Shown piece by piece: positions 1 through 8,068 of a stretch of 35,507 nucleotides of DNA. How positions within the stretch are numbered: the stretch's first letter is position 1; each line of letters begins with the position of its first letter. A program made the position numbers and the translations under genes. The notes beneath the pieces are model-generated. The model had not been told where the DNA came from. It ran no database searches and saw only the letters and a list, made by a program, of their open reading frames with translations. The stretch comes from Mailhella sp. (GTDB lineage Bacteria > Desulfobacterota > Desulfovibrionia > Desulfovibrionales > Desulfovibrionaceae). Where the stretch lies: assembly GCA_029258655.1 (NCBI GenBank), contig JARHYD010000111.1, forward strand, positions 1-35,507, read 5' to 3'.

Positions 1-122
1 AAAACTCAAAACATATAAGCGAATTGCACTGCGTTCAGAAAAACTTTCCATAACGTTCAAAGCCTCAGTTATGATTGCTTCATGTCTAATCTGGTTACAA
101 TAATTTATTTAGAGACAGCCCC
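1..122 (+). mobile_element. Right end of an IS5-family insertion sequence
   Basis: The first 103 bases encode a transposase C-terminus on the plus strand. They are followed at once by AGAGACAGCCCC (111-122), which resembles the terminal inverted repeats GGGGCTGTCTC(A/T)AAAT found on many IS5/IS1182-type elements. The element continues outside the window, so its left repeat and target duplication cannot be tested. The exact boundary (122 or a base or two later) is inferred. A CTAG sits across the proposed junction, which would fit the YTAR-type targets known for part of the IS5 family. Confidence 0.72.
2..103 (+). CDS. IS5-family transposase, C-terminal fragment (cut by window edge)
   Basis: The frame opens at base 2, runs 33 codons and stops with TAA at 101-103. 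The peptide reads TYKRIALRSEKLSITFKA followed by SVMIASCLIWLQ. This is the typical end of IS5-group DDE transposases, where a '(F/Y)KRIA.R.(E/D)K' helix is followed by a hydrophobic 'IWL' tail. Only the tail is visible, so the catalytic DDE residues lie outside and it cannot be said whether the gene is intact. The reading frame is undamaged within the window and stops just before the terminal repeat, which suggests a recent element and not a decayed one. Confidence 0.7.
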   Translation, partial: KLKTYKRIALRSEKLSITFKASVMIASCLIWLQ

Positions 123-125
123 TAG

Positions 126-180
126 TATAAAAGGTTTTGTAGGGGGGGGAGGGAAGTTTTTTAAAAGTTTTCCCCTAAAA
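126..180. repeat. G-rich imperfect inverted repeat
   Basis: A run of eight to nine G followed by GGGAAGTTTTTT is mirrored by AAAAGTTTTCCCCT and an A run. It looks like a degenerate relative of the perfect 42-bp palindrome at 3333-3374 (shared order: TTTT, AGGGGG, A/T spacer, CCCCT, AAAA). It lies between the IS end and the terminator of the minus-strand operon. No coding sequence was found in 123-256. Confidence 0.45.
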
Positions 181-256
181 AATACGAAAGTGTGCTTTTA
201 ATTACTTTGAAAATATAGTTTTATTGAAAAGTTGTATAACGATTATGTTAGATTAT

Positions 257-296
257 AATAATAAAAAAGCGTGCTGTTGCACGCTTTTTTATTATT
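257..296 (-). terminator. Bidirectional intrinsic terminator after tmcB-like gene
   Basis: GCGTGC (269-274) and GCACGC (279-284) pair around a TGTT loop. The flanking A6/T6 and AATAAT/ATTATT extend the stem to 18 bp. The distal arm overlaps the stop codon (292-294) of the minus-strand gene. Runs of T follow on both strands, so it can end transcription in either direction. Confidence 0.88.
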
Positions 297-1692
297 CTTC
301 ATCTTCTTTTGGTTTTAAGTGATCAGGTACTATTACCATTTCAAGGAGAAGAGGTTTAATGAAGCTCCATTCTAGGTCTTTAGCGTCTTCTTCATAAACT
401 TCTTTCATATCACGAATAGCGTCCCAACAGTTATGACAAGGAGCAATAACTAAATTACAGCCAGTGTCTTTTATTTGTTTTAATTTTGGACGCAAGCCAA
501 TATTTCGTTCTTTACGATAACGGCCAATACCATTGAAACCGCCGCCACCACCACAGCAGTAGTTGTGATCTTTATTATTTTTCATTTCATGGAAATCTTC
601 GGCAATATAGCTCATAATGGTGCGTGTTGCTTCGGAAAGTCCATAGTTACGAACATAGTTGCAAGAATCTTGTAAGGTAACAGGTGTTTTGATGCGTTTA
701 GCTGGATCAATTTTTAATTTACCAGATTTTAATGCTTCTGCTGCCCATTCTACATAATGTACAAAACGCACAGGAGCTTCTCCATTTTCAATGCCTGCCC
801 AATAAGGACCTTCGATTGCCGTAGCACGGAAAGCGTGTCCACATTCTGTTGCAACAACTGTTTTGGGTCTTAAACGTTTTACTGTATCATAAATACGTTC
901 AACGTTCATTTTACAACCTTCCCAGTCGCCTGCGTACATGGTAAGAGAAGTGCTATCCCAACCTACGCTTGGTACAGTCCAATTTTCACCTGCAATATGG
1001 AATAAAATGGCAGCTTCTGCGAGGTCGTTTGGATAGTGTTTTACTTCGCGAGCATTGATAACGTACATAATGTCAGCGTCTTCTTTATCCACAGGAATTT
1101 CAAGGCCTGGCCATTGTTCTTCGTTTTCTTCCACCATCCATTCGCACGTATCCACGAAATCTTCGCTTGTAACGTCCATTTGTGCCCCATAGACACGGTG
1201 CATTCCAGAGCCGATTTTAAGTTCCCATGGAACAAAACCTTGCTTGAATAAAAGCCCACGTAAGTAACTAATCATTACTCCTGTATCAATACCGTAAGGA
1301 CAATATAAAGCACAGCGGTTACAGGTGGTGCATTGTGACCATGCTACGTCCATAGCATGGAGCATAAATTTTGTATCTACATTTCCTTTACGGCGAATCA
1401 TTTCGCCTAATGTGTGTTGTATTTTATAGGAAGGGATTTGTTTTGGATCATTATTATTTGCAGTGTAAAGAAAACAGCTTTCCGCACACATACCACAATG
1501 GGCACAAACATCAAGCCAAGTACGAGTACGAGATAAACAGGTTTCTTCTAAGTCTTTGCGAAGCATTTCAACATCGACTTCAAGATTTTCCATTTCCTTA
1601 TAATATTGTTGACCACCTTTATCACTAAGAAGGTGTTTTACGCCTTCAGCAGTATTAATAGGTTCTCTTTTACAGTAAATACCTTCAGGCAT
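292..1692 (-). CDS. tmcB: Tmc complex HdrD/DsrK-like iron-sulfur subunit
   Basis: A 466-residue cytoplasmic iron-sulfur protein of the HdrD/DsrK/TmcB/HmcF family. Two ferredoxin-type [4Fe-4S] motifs are seen near residues 62-72 ([11 protein letters not shown]) and 121-131 ([11 protein letters not shown]). Cys-rich CCG-type regions follow in the C-terminal half ([29 protein letters not shown]), which in HdrD hold the non-cubane catalytic cluster. By family knowledge it takes electrons from the partner membrane cytochrome b; the cytoplasmic acceptor is not established. The start is supported by AAGGAG 7 bases upstream. It is last in a three-gene operon, 51 bp after tmcC. DsrK is longer and sits with dsrMJOP, which are absent here, so TmcB is preferred. 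Confidence 0.82.
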   Translation of the reverse strand: MPEGIYCKREPINTAEGVKHLLSDKGGQQYYKEMENLEVDVEMLRKDLEETCLSRTRTWLDVCAHCGMCAESCFLYTANNNDPKQIPSYKIQHTLGEMIRRKGNVDTKFMLHAMDVAWSQCTTCNRCALYCPYGIDTGVMISYLRGLLFKQGFVPWELKIGSGMHRVYGAQMDVTSEDFVDTCEWMVEENEEQWPGLEIPVDKEDADIMYVINAREVKHYPNDLAEAAILFHIAGENWTVPSVGWDSTSLTMYAGDWEGCKMNVERIYDTVKRLRPKTVVATECGHAFRATAIEGPYWAGIENGEAPVRFVHYVEWAAEALKSGKLKIDPAKRIKTPVTLQDSCNYVRNYGLSEATRTIMSYIAEDFHEMKNNKDHNYCCGGGGGFNGIGRYRKERNIGLRPKLKQIKDTGCNLVIAPCHNCWDAIRDMKEVYEEDAKDLEWSFIKPLLLEMVIVPDHLKPKEDEE

Positions 1693-1743
1693 CGTAAGCT
1701 CCTTTATATGCTTAGGTTAACCTTATAAAATATAAATAAATTT

Positions 1744-2424
1744 CTACCAAGGGAAAGCAGGTCCACGATTTTGTCCACCACGTTTAATGGCAAAATCCAT
1801 ACCAATTTGTGCACGGCTCATAAAATATAAAACCATGTGATTAAGCTTTGTAAATGGTGCTAAGATAAGGAAAATTTCTGCACTTACAATATGAATAATT
1901 TCCCAATATTCATAACTTGATGTACTAAAACGGAACATAACACCTGTTACAAAAGGTAATGCAGCAAGAAATAAAATAAACCAATCGTAAGGCGTGGTTA
2001 ATGCACGAGCATAGGAAACTGTAATACGGCGAACAGCTAAACCCACAAGCCCAACAAGGGACATAATACTTAGAAAATCAGCAAGATGATTTGGTAAAGT
2101 AGGAAGATTAATTCCAAATAAATTTTCAATTACAACAGCGTGTTGCAAAAGAAAAAATGGTAATAAAATTGCCCCACAGTGAAACATAAAGAATACAAAT
2201 GTCATCATAGGACGTACTCGCCAGCCATGTGTAGCCCCTGGTATCATCCATTTTATGATAGACATAAAAGCACCAATTAAACCTTTGCCAAAATGTGCTT
2301 TATAGGCAACTCTATCTACTTTTTGGCTTAATCCCATAATGTATTTTATAATATGGTAAAACATTCCAAGAAAAAATACGGCAATAGAAAAATACAAAAA
2401 TGGACCATAAATTAAATTCATCAT
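1744..2424 (-). CDS. tmcC: Tmc complex membrane cytochrome b subunit (NarI-like)
   Basis: A 226-residue integral membrane protein with about five hydrophobic segments (roughly residues 4-28, 72-97, 112-132, 146-164, 176-205). It has histidines in or next to segments 1, 2 and 5 (YHII, FHCGAI, IIHIVSAE, LNHM) that could bind b haems, as in NarI and DsrM. It should carry electrons through the membrane between the periplasmic cytochrome and the HdrD-like subunit. The start has AGGAG 8 bases upstream; the next codon is also ATG. It begins 15 bp after the stop of the upstream cytochrome gene, so the two are almost certainly cotranscribed. The DsrM family is usually longer, which favours TmcC. Confidence 0.78.
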   Translation of the reverse strand: MMNLIYGPFLYFSIAVFFLGMFYHIIKYIMGLSQKVDRVAYKAHFGKGLIGAFMSIIKWMIPGATHGWRVRPMMTFVFFMFHCGAILLPFFLLQHAVVIENLFGINLPTLPNHLADFLSIMSLVGLVGLAVRRITVSYARALTTPYDWFILFLAALPFVTGVMFRFSTSSYEYWEIIHIVSAEIFLILAPFTKLNHMVLYFMSRAQIGMDFAIKRGGQNRGPAFPW

Positions 2425-2439
2425 ATTAAATTCTCCTAC

Positions 2440-2823
2440 TTAATTTGCTTTATAAGCTACACTATGGCAACTACGGCAAGCTGTTATTCTAGGTCCGCCC
2501 ATTTCAATATGGCATTTTGTACAGTTTTCATGTACATAAGACATCTTTTGATCCTGACCTTGAACAGCATTTAAACCCATAAAACTTTCGTAGTCATCGT
2601 TAATATGACAGACTGTACAGTCTTTTCCCATTGCTTCTAATTTTTCCACATGGAAATCATGTAATTTGTCACCGTCTTTCATGGTAATACCTGTCATCTT
2701 GTTTGGAATAATTCCAAAGGGATAACGTTCATCTTGAGGCTCATCGGCAATAGCTTGTACAGCTGAAAATGCAACTAATCCGCAGACAATTACTGCCACT
2801 TTTTTTATTGAACTAATTTTCAT
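2440..2823 (-). CDS. Periplasmic triheme c-type cytochrome, TmcA-like
   Basis: A 127-residue exported cytochrome. Residues 1-26 form a signal peptide (basic start, hydrophobic core, cleavage likely after VQAIA). Three CxxCH haem-binding sites are visible: CTVCH, CTKCH and CRSCH at the C-terminus. Extra histidines (HDFH, YVHE) could be distal haem ligands. Its position first in the operon matches tmcA, the periplasmic electron entry of the Tmc complex. TmcA of characterised Desulfovibrio is a tetrahaem type II cytochrome c3, and only three motifs are present here, so I call it TmcA-like. DsrJ is also triheme, but its sequence features are not recognisable. The ribosome site is AAGAGGG just upstream of ATG. 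Confidence 0.75.
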   Translation of the reverse strand: MKISSIKKVAVIVCGLVAFSAVQAIADEPQDERYPFGIIPNKMTGITMKDGDKLHDFHVEKLEAMGKDCTVCHINDDYESFMGLNAVQGQDQKMSYVHENCTKCHIEMGGPRITACRSCHSVAYKAN

Positions 2824-2893
2824 ACAGCCCTCTTGTGGGTAGGTTTTACTCTTTGTATAAAGTAATGCAAAAATGACTTATTTTTAACATTTT

Positions 2894-2941
2894 ATTATAT
2901 AGAGTATCTCATCTTTACCCTAAGTTATTAATTTATGTCAA
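2894..2941 (-). promoter_or_regulatory. Candidate promoter region of the tmc operon
   Basis: On the minus strand a consensus -35 TTGACA (2941-2936) is followed after 18 bp by a poor TAAAGA. A consensus TATAAT (2899-2894) lies further down with a poor -35 at the proper distance. One of these is probably used; the sequence does not decide which. The leader would be 65-90 nt. Confidence 0.35.
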
Positions 2942-3014
2942 CTATGGGTAAAATATCACAAAATATTTAAAAAAAAAGTTGTATTAACTACAATTTTGAA
3001 TTTTATTTTTTCTA

Positions 3015-3100
3015 AGGAGTGTTTTTAAATTAATCTTATTTTTTTCTTTTTTGGGGGTTGTACTGTCTTTATCCGTAACTTCCTATGTTAAGGCATTAAT
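3015..3100 (+). repeat. Partial copy (E) of the dispersed intergenic repeat
   Basis: It starts with GTTTTTAAATTAATCTTATT, the left edge of the repeat seen whole at 21747-21866. It then loses most of the GGGGGAAAT hairpin (only TTGGGGGTTG remains). It jumps to GTCTTTATCCGTAACTTCC, the reverse complement of 21898-21916. The match over 3065-3085 is exact for 21 bases but inverted relative to the other copy. Confidence 0.65.
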
Positions 3101-3277
3101 AAAAATTTTTCTCCTAAAAAAGTTCTTTGTTTTACATCGTAACTATAAGTATTTTATAATATTATTATATTGTAAATCTTGAATGTTTATTATTAAGGAA
3201 CGAAGTTTAATAATTATGAATAATTTGAAAACATACCTTAAATGAAATAAGAGTTCTGTTTTTTTGTGTGGTAAAAG

Positions 3278-3308
3278 AAAAAATCCTTTTGTAGACAAAA
3301 GGATTTTT
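3278..3308 (-). terminator. AT-rich hairpin downstream of ftsK
   Basis: AAAAAATCCTTTT and AAAAGGATTTTT pair around GTAGAC. T runs occur on both strands, so it can serve as a terminator for ftsK after the stronger palindrome nearer the gene. Confidence 0.6.
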
Positions 3309-3332
3309 GGATTAAAAATTTTTGAAAGGGGG

Positions 3333-3374
3333 TTTTAGGGGGAGGACTTTTTATAAAAAGTCCTCCCCCTAAAA
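3333..3374 (-). terminator. Perfect 42-bp palindrome, probable ftsK terminator
   Basis: The 21-base arm from 3333 (TTTTAGGGGGAGGAC then TTTTTA) is exactly complementary to 3354-3374, with no spacer. It begins 11 bases beyond the ftsK stop. Read on the minus strand the GC stem (AGGGGGAGGAC) is followed by TAAAA and not a long T run, so termination is likely but not certain. The length and perfection exceed a normal terminator. Confidence 0.6.
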
Positions 3375-3384
3375 AAATAATTTA

Positions 3385-5832
3385 TTATGAATGGATAACT
3401 TTTCTTGCTTTTGAACCTGATCGTGCTTCAACATAGCCATCGCGTTCTAATTGGTCAATAATACGTCCTGCACGGCTAAAACCAAGTCTAAATTGTCTTT
3501 GGAGCATGGAAATAGAAACTTCATCGCGTTCTAGTACCCAGTTGAGAATAGTATCAAACATACTATCATATTCGCTATCATCGCCTTCTGAAAATGTTGC
3601 TTCTGTTGCGGAAGTACCAAATTGTGTAAAGTCAATTTTATAGTTTGGTTCTTGTTGTTTTCGCCAGTAATTTGTAACAGATCGGACTTCTTCATCTGTA
3701 ACAAATGCTCCATGAATACGCTGTAAGCCACCGGCACGGGGTTTGAAAAGCATATCGCCTTTACCAAGTAGGGCTTCTGCGCCTGATGTATCAATAATAG
3801 TACGGGAGTCAATGGGGCTTGATACTTGGAAAGCAATACGGGCAGGGAAGTTGTTTTTTATAAGTCCAGTAACAACATCAACGCTTGGTCTTTGTGTAGC
3901 GAGAATAATATGCATACCTGCAGCACGAGCTAATTGTCCTAAACGTGCAATTTGCCCTTCAACTTCTTTTCCTTTTTGCATCATAAGGTCAGCTAATTCA
4001 TCAACAATAATAACAATAAATGGTAATTCTTCTAAATTTTCTAATTCAATGGCTTGTAAGCGTTCTATAAGGTTTTCGCTTGGTTCTTTATCCTTATTTT
4101 TTTGGACAAAGGCATTATATTCTGTAATATTTCTCATTCCAAGATTTTCAAATAAACGGTAACGTTGATCCATTTCTGTTACAGCCCAGAGCAAGGCATT
4201 TTTTGCAAGTTCAACATCGGTAACAACAGGGTGGACAAGATGAGGCAATCCATTATACATGGAAAGTTCAACGCGTTTTGGGTCAATGAGAAGCATTTTT
4301 ACTTGGTCTGGCTGTGCTTTGTATAGAATACTTAAAATAATAGTATTAAGACAAACACTTTTCCCTGCACCTGTTGCACCTGCTACAAGAAGGTGGGGCA
4401 TATCGTCCATTTTTACACTTACAGGTGATCCAAAAATATCTTTTCCTAGTCCTAAAGTGAGTTTAGAGGGAGAGTCCGTAAAATTTTTACTTTGTATAAT
4501 TTCTTTAAAACTTACTAATTGGCGTTTATCGTTTGGAACTTCTACCCCAACAGTATCCGTGCCGGGAATAGGGGCTTGGATACGAACAGCAACGGCTTTA
4601 ATTTCCATTGCTATTTCTTTTGCTAAGGATTCAAAACGACTTACTTTTACTCCGCGTTCTGGACGTACTTCGTACATTGTAACCACAGGACCGGGCAAAA
4701 TGCCAGCAAGTTTTCCTTGTGCATTAAAATCACTAAGGCATTGAATAAGTTTTCTGCCTTTTTCTTCGAGATTTGCTTTTGTTGGTGCATCTTTTTGCTC
4801 TGGTATAGGGGAAAGCAAATCAAGGGGAGGTAAGGTGATTTCTTTTTGTTCTTCTTTGTTATACTCTTCTTTTTTCTGTTCTTCTTGTGAGGTATGTGTA
4901 GGTTGTTTTGTATTATTTTTTTGTGGAAATACAGTAGATAAAAAGCTTTTTTTGCTTTTTTCTTCTGTTTTTTCTATTTCTTGATTTGGTGTTTCGTCAG
5001 TATTTTTTGGTGTTTCATCAATTATGGTTAGAGTTTCTTTTGCTGTTGGTTTATCTTCTATAAGAGTTAAAGAATTTGTTTCTGAATGTGTAGGTATTTC
5101 TTTAGGTTGTAAGCTAAGATCAGAAATAATGTCTAATGTTTTATTATTTTCATCAAGAATATTTTCTTGTGTATTTTTTTCGTATTTTTTAAATAAAGGT
5201 AGTTTGAAATTTATTTGAAAACGTTTTTTAGTTTTTTCTTGTTCTTCATTTTGTTGAATAGGTGTTTCTGTTTCTTGTTTTTCTTCTTGTGGATATTTTT
5301 TTCTTAATAGAAAATGAATAAATTGGCTAAAAATAGTGACCCAAGAAACATGAAAACATAATTCTATACCAACCATAAGGCAGAAAAGCCAAATAAAAGT
5401 ACCCCCAATAGGGTTGAAATATTGGTGTAAGCTAGCATAAAGCCAAGCTCCGAAAAATCCTCCTCCTTGAATATCGCCAATGCCAAGAGTTACAGCTTCG
5501 GCAAAGCAAATAAAACAAAGAGCAAGAATAGTGTAGCCTAAAATAGTATACCATGGAATAACTACCCAGCGGATAATAAATCCAAGTCCCATTCCAAAAA
5601 AGAATAAAACCCAAATATAGGCAGCAAGCCCAAAGAAATCACTTAAAAAGCCTGATAAATATGCACCAAATGTGCCTGCATAGTTTTTTATTTCATAAGA
5701 TGAGCTGATAGATTGGTTAAGTGTTGGATCGTTAATATTGTAACTCCAAAGACTTATACCAATAAGCAAGCCTAAAAAAAGAAAAAGCAAGCCTAGAAGC
5801 TCTCTTATATGTCTTGAGCCTTTCGTAAGCAA
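3385..5832 (-). CDS. ftsK: DNA translocase FtsK
   Basis: An 815-residue septal DNA pump that moves chromosome ends to allow dimer resolution at division. Four to five transmembrane segments fill about residues 13-170. An acidic, Gln/Glu/Lys-rich linker runs about 185-340. The RecA-like motor follows, with Walker A GATGAGKS near residue 485 and Walker B IIVDELAD. A winged-helix gamma domain at the end (SMLQRQFRLGFSRAGRIIDQ) would read KOPS-like polar sequences. The start is a TTG that follows GAGGAG with no proper spacing. An in-frame stop lies a few codons upstream and no ATG is nearby, so the true start may be this TTG or a TTG about 14 codons in. It is downstream of efp and separated from it by a hairpin. 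Confidence 0.93.
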   Translation of the reverse strand: MLTKGSRHIRELLGLLFLFLGLLIGISLWSYNINDPTLNQSISSSYEIKNYAGTFGAYLSGFLSDFFGLAAYIWVLFFFGMGLGFIIRWVVIPWYTILGYTILALCFICFAEAVTLGIGDIQGGGFFGAWLYASLHQYFNPIGGTFIWLFCLMVGIELCFHVSWVTIFSQFIHFLLRKKYPQEEKQETETPIQQNEEQEKTKKRFQINFKLPLFKKYEKNTQENILDENNKTLDIISDLSLQPKEIPTHSETNSLTLIEDKPTAKETLTIIDETPKNTDETPNQEIEKTEEKSKKSFLSTVFPQKNNTKQPTHTSQEEQKKEEYNKEEQKEITLPPLDLLSPIPEQKDAPTKANLEEKGRKLIQCLSDFNAQGKLAGILPGPVVTMYEVRPERGVKVSRFESLAKEIAMEIKAVAVRIQAPIPGTDTVGVEVPNDKRQLVSFKEIIQSKNFTDSPSKLTLGLGKDIFGSPVSVKMDDMPHLLVAGATGAGKSVCLNTIILSILYKAQPDQVKMLLIDPKRVELSMYNGLPHLVHPVVTDVELAKNALLWAVTEMDQRYRLFENLGMRNITEYNAFVQKNKDKEPSENLIERLQAIELENLEELPFIVIIVDELADLMMQKGKEVEGQIARLGQLARAAGMHIILATQRPSVDVVTGLIKNNFPARIAFQVSSPIDSRTIIDTSGAEALLGKGDMLFKPRAGGLQRIHGAFVTDEEVRSVTNYWRKQQEPNYKIDFTQFGTSATEATFSEGDDSEYDSMFDTILNWVLERDEVSISMLQRQFRLGFSRAGRIIDQLERDGYVEARSGSKARKVIHS

Positions 5833-5912
5833 CTCCTCAAAAGTATATTATATAGTGTATTAAATATATGTTATTAGGTAATTAGTCAAAAATTTAGAAA
5901 AGAGAAAAGGAA

Positions 5913-5938
5913 AATAAAAGGGGAAAACCCCTTTTATT
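5913..5938 (-). terminator. Intrinsic terminator or attenuator between efp and ftsK
   Basis: AAAAGGGG and CCCCTTTT pair around an AAAA loop, extended by AT pairs, with T-rich flanks. It begins at the efp stop codon. It should end most efp transcripts and let a fraction read into ftsK. Confidence 0.75.
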
Positions 5939-6495
5939 TATTCACGACCTTGATATTCGTCAGTTTCGGTATTTACTTTTACTTTATCGCCAACTTTTAC
6001 AAAGGCAGGAACTTGGATAACAACGCCTGTTTCAAGTTTAGCTGGTTTTGTCACGTTATTTACTGTATCACCTTTAGCAATTTCTTCTGTTTCAATAACT
6101 TCAAGAATAAGAGAAAGTGGAATTTCAATATCAATAGGTTTATCATTATAAAGTAAAACAGCTACTTGTTGTGCTTCTTTTAAATAACGCTCTTTACCAC
6201 CACAAAAATCAGCTTCAAGGTGAAGTTGTTCATAGCTGACCATATCCATAAAAACGAGATCATCACCTTCTTTGTAAAGGAATTGCATATCGCGTTGTTC
6301 AAGGTTAGGGCGTTCTACTTTTTCTCCAGAACGGAAAGTATTATCAGCAATACGACCATTTAAAATATTGCGAAGTTTGGTACGTACCATAGCTCCGCCT
6401 TTACCTGGTTTAAAGTGTTGAAATTCAACAATTTCATAAGGTGTGCCATCTATTTCAATTTTAAGACCGCGTTTAAAATCCGTGGTGGAATACAT
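5938..6495 (-). CDS. efp: Translation elongation factor P
   Basis: A 185-residue EF-P, which relieves ribosome stalling at polyproline. The N-terminal KOW-like domain carries the loop [11 protein letters not shown], with Lys32 at the tip where many bacteria add a modification. The two OB domains that follow ([37 protein letters not shown] at the end) are intact and the length is normal. ATG has TACAAGGAG upstream. It lies 19 bp after aroQ, so the two form a transcription unit. No epmA, epmB or earP gene for modifying the lysine is visible in the window. Confidence 0.96.
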   Translation of the reverse strand: MYSTTDFKRGLKIEIDGTPYEIVEFQHFKPGKGGAMVRTKLRNILNGRIADNTFRSGEKVERPNLEQRDMQFLYKEGDDLVFMDMVSYEQLHLEADFCGGKERYLKEAQQVAVLLYNDKPIDIEIPLSLILEVIETEEIAKGDTVNNVTKPAKLETGVVIQVPAFVKVGDKVKVNTETDEYQGRE

Positions 6496-6514
6496 AGTTA
6501 CTCCTTGTAATAAA

Positions 6515-6988
6515 TTAAAGTGTGTTTGCTTTATAACGCATTAGAGCGTCAACTGCAAGTATATAAGAATCAAGTCCAAAACCTGCAATAATTCCAAGTG
6601 AATGCTCTGCAATAAGGCTTGTACCTCTTAGGGTATCAGCCATACTTTGGGCTTTGCCAGATCTTGCTAATGTATTGGAAATATGGACTTCTACAAAAGG
6701 AACTTTTATCCATGCAAGGCAGTCCGCCAAAGCAAGGGAAGTATGTGTAAAAGCACCAGCATTTAAAGCAATACCAAAAATTTCTTGATCATAATATTCT
6801 TGCCGAGCTTTTTCTAGTCGGTCTATAATTTCTCCTTCATGGTTTGATTGAAAATAAAGAGAATGTAGCCCTTTTTCTTGTATGGCTTGAAAAACATATT
6901 CCATTGTTTTTGAACCATAAATTTGTGGTTCTCTTTTTCCAATATTTCCAAGATTTGGACCATTAATAATAAGAACAGTGTTTGGCAT
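6515..6988 (-). CDS. aroQ: 3-dehydroquinate dehydratase, type II
   Basis: It converts 3-dehydroquinate to 3-dehydroshikimate in aromatic amino acid synthesis. From the ATG at 6988 the protein is 157 residues, the normal dodecameric type II size. Motifs seen are [17 protein letters not shown] with the catalytic Arg19 and Tyr24, [10 protein letters not shown], and FVEVHISN. A longer open frame back to 7081 would add 31 residues of low quality. The internal ATG has AAAGGA at the right distance and precedes the conserved [12 protein letters not shown] start, so I use it. It is the first gene of aroQ-efp and probably ftsK. Confidence 0.94.
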   Translation of the reverse strand: MPNTVLIINGPNLGNIGKREPQIYGSKTMEYVFQAIQEKGLHSLYFQSNHEGEIIDRLEKARQEYYDQEIFGIALNAGAFTHTSLALADCLAWIKVPFVEVHISNTLARSGKAQSMADTLRGTSLIAEHSLGIIAGFGLDSYILAVDALMRYKANTL

Positions 6989-7036
6989 GAGTAATCCTTT
7001 TTCATGAAAATTTATCAGAAATACAGTAAGGAAAAC

Positions 7037-7065
7037 TTGCAATTTGTGTATAAAATATATACAAT
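7037..7065 (+). promoter_or_regulatory. Candidate sigma70 promoter for ysxC-uvrD
   Basis: TTGCAA (7037-7042), a 17-bp spacer and TACAAT (7060-7065). Transcription would start near 7072. It faces the aroQ promoter on the other strand. Confidence 0.55.
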
Positions 7066-7098
7066 AGAGAAAGTTTTTCAATTCATTTCAAAGTGATA

Positions 7099-7128
7099 AT
7101 TTTATCTGTTTTTTTGTGTTCTTGTCAA
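7099..7128 (-). promoter_or_regulatory. Candidate sigma70 promoter for aroQ-efp
   Basis: On the minus strand TTGACA (7128-7123), an 18-bp spacer and TAAAAT (7104-7099). Transcription would begin near 7092 and leave a leader of about 100 nt before aroQ. The -35 lies only five bases from the TTG start proposed for ysxC. Confidence 0.55.
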
Positions 7129-7132
7129 CTCT

Positions 7133-8065
7133 TTGAAGAGAATGAAAAATATATTGCTATGGTATGAGAATTATATGCAAAATGAAGATAAAAAAAATGC
7201 CCAAGAAGAATTTGTGTTTCCGCAATTAATTTTAGAAGAAACACTTTATACCTTAGGGCAGTTAAAAAATGCTGCACCAGAAAATGCTCATATAGCTTTA
7301 GCGGGGCGTTCTAATGTAGGGAAGTCTTCGCTTATTAATGCGTTAGCTAAAAGAAAACAATTAGCAAAAGTAAGCTCTACACCGGGAAAAACACGTTCTG
7401 TTAATTTATATAGAGTTGCACCATATAATTTTTTCTTAACTGATTTACCGGGTTATGGCTATGCAAAACGCTCAAAATCAGAACGGGAATTATGGGCAAA
7501 TCTTATTGAAAAATATCTTGTGGAATGTGAAAATTTAGTGGCAGTAGCTATTTTACTTGATTGCAGATTAGAGCCACAAGAAGCAGATAAAATGATGGTG
7601 CAATTTGCGTTAGCTCATCAAATTCCTATTATTCCTATTTTAACAAAAGCAGATAAATGTACGCAAAAAGAACGCAGTGAACGCATAAGCCAATGGACTG
7701 TGTTAATTCCTCGTGGTACGCCTTTGGCAGTTTCTTCTCATTCTGGTTTAGGGTTAAAAGAGTTGTGGAAAAAATTTATTGCAGTTGCAGAACATTCTTG
7801 TTTTGCACAACATATAGATTTACAACAAGAAGTAGAAGAAAATATTTGTTCTCAAAAAGAGGAACAAGAAGAACATGGGGAAAAAGAAAATCAACAGCAA
7901 AAAACAGTATTACAAGATAGTATAGCACAAGAACCACCTAAAAAGATAAGAACAAAACGTGGAGCTTTTGCACGTGAAAAAGAAATGCAAAAAAAAATAG
8001 CACAAGAAAAAGCACGAAAAAAAGCTCAAGAAGAAAAATCCAGAGCAAAACATAAGAAGAAGTAA
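7133..8065 (+). CDS. ysxC: Ribosome-biogenesis GTPase YsxC/EngB with long charged tail
   Basis: A TRAFAC-class GTPase needed for assembly of the large ribosomal subunit. Motifs in order: G1 [10 protein letters not shown]2 [10 protein letters not shown]3 [11 protein letters not shown]4 LTKADK, G5 SSHSGLG. The family is usually about 200 residues. This one is up to 310 because of a C-terminal tail of about 90 residues very rich in Glu, Gln and Lys ([16 protein letters not shown] and [17 protein letters not shown]-like stretches), likely a coiled coil or disordered basic tail. The start is unsure: TTG at 7133, ATG at 7142 and ATG at 7175 are in frame, and none has a strong ribosome site. It ends 3 bp before the uvrD start codon. 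Confidence 0.9.
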   Translation: MKRMKNILLWYENYMQNEDKKNAQEEFVFPQLILEETLYTLGQLKNAAPENAHIALAGRSNVGKSSLINALAKRKQLAKVSSTPGKTRSVNLYRVAPYNFFLTDLPGYGYAKRSKSERELWANLIEKYLVECENLVAVAILLDCRLEPQEADKMMVQFALAHQIPIIPILTKADKCTQKERSERISQWTVLIPRGTPLAVSSHSGLGLKELWKKFIAVAEHSCFAQHIDLQQEVEENICSQKEEQEEHGEKENQQQKTVLQDSIAQEPPKKIRTKRGAFAREKEMQKKIAQEKARKKAQEEKSRAKHKKK

Positions 8066-8068
8066 AAT

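Larger units (their letters stand above)
2824..3384. other. 561-bp intergenic region upstream of tmc operon and downstream of ftsK
   Basis: No protein gene is seen. From left to right it holds the tmc promoter zone (2890-2945), a damaged copy of the dispersed intergenic repeat (3015-3100), an AT-rich stretch, and two hairpins behind ftsK (3278-3308 and 3333-3374). The AT content is higher than in the coding regions. Confidence 0.7.

Noticed and set aside
1036-1628. Open frames opposite the tmcB-like gene, and other opposite-strand frames of 60-160 residues throughout the window
   Set aside because: They lie inside recognised genes, show no domain features and lack ribosome sites; they are shadows of the coding strand.
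292-2823. Operon as dsrMKJ instead of tmc
   Set aside because: The triheme cytochrome first suggested DsrJ. But dsrO and dsrP are absent, the membrane and iron-sulfur subunits are shorter than DsrM and DsrK, and the N-terminus of the HdrD-like protein does not look like DsrK.
2945-2970. CRP/HcpR/Rex-type site upstream of the tmc operon
   Set aside because: Only one half (TTTTGTGATATTTT on the minus strand) is present; the second half does not match.
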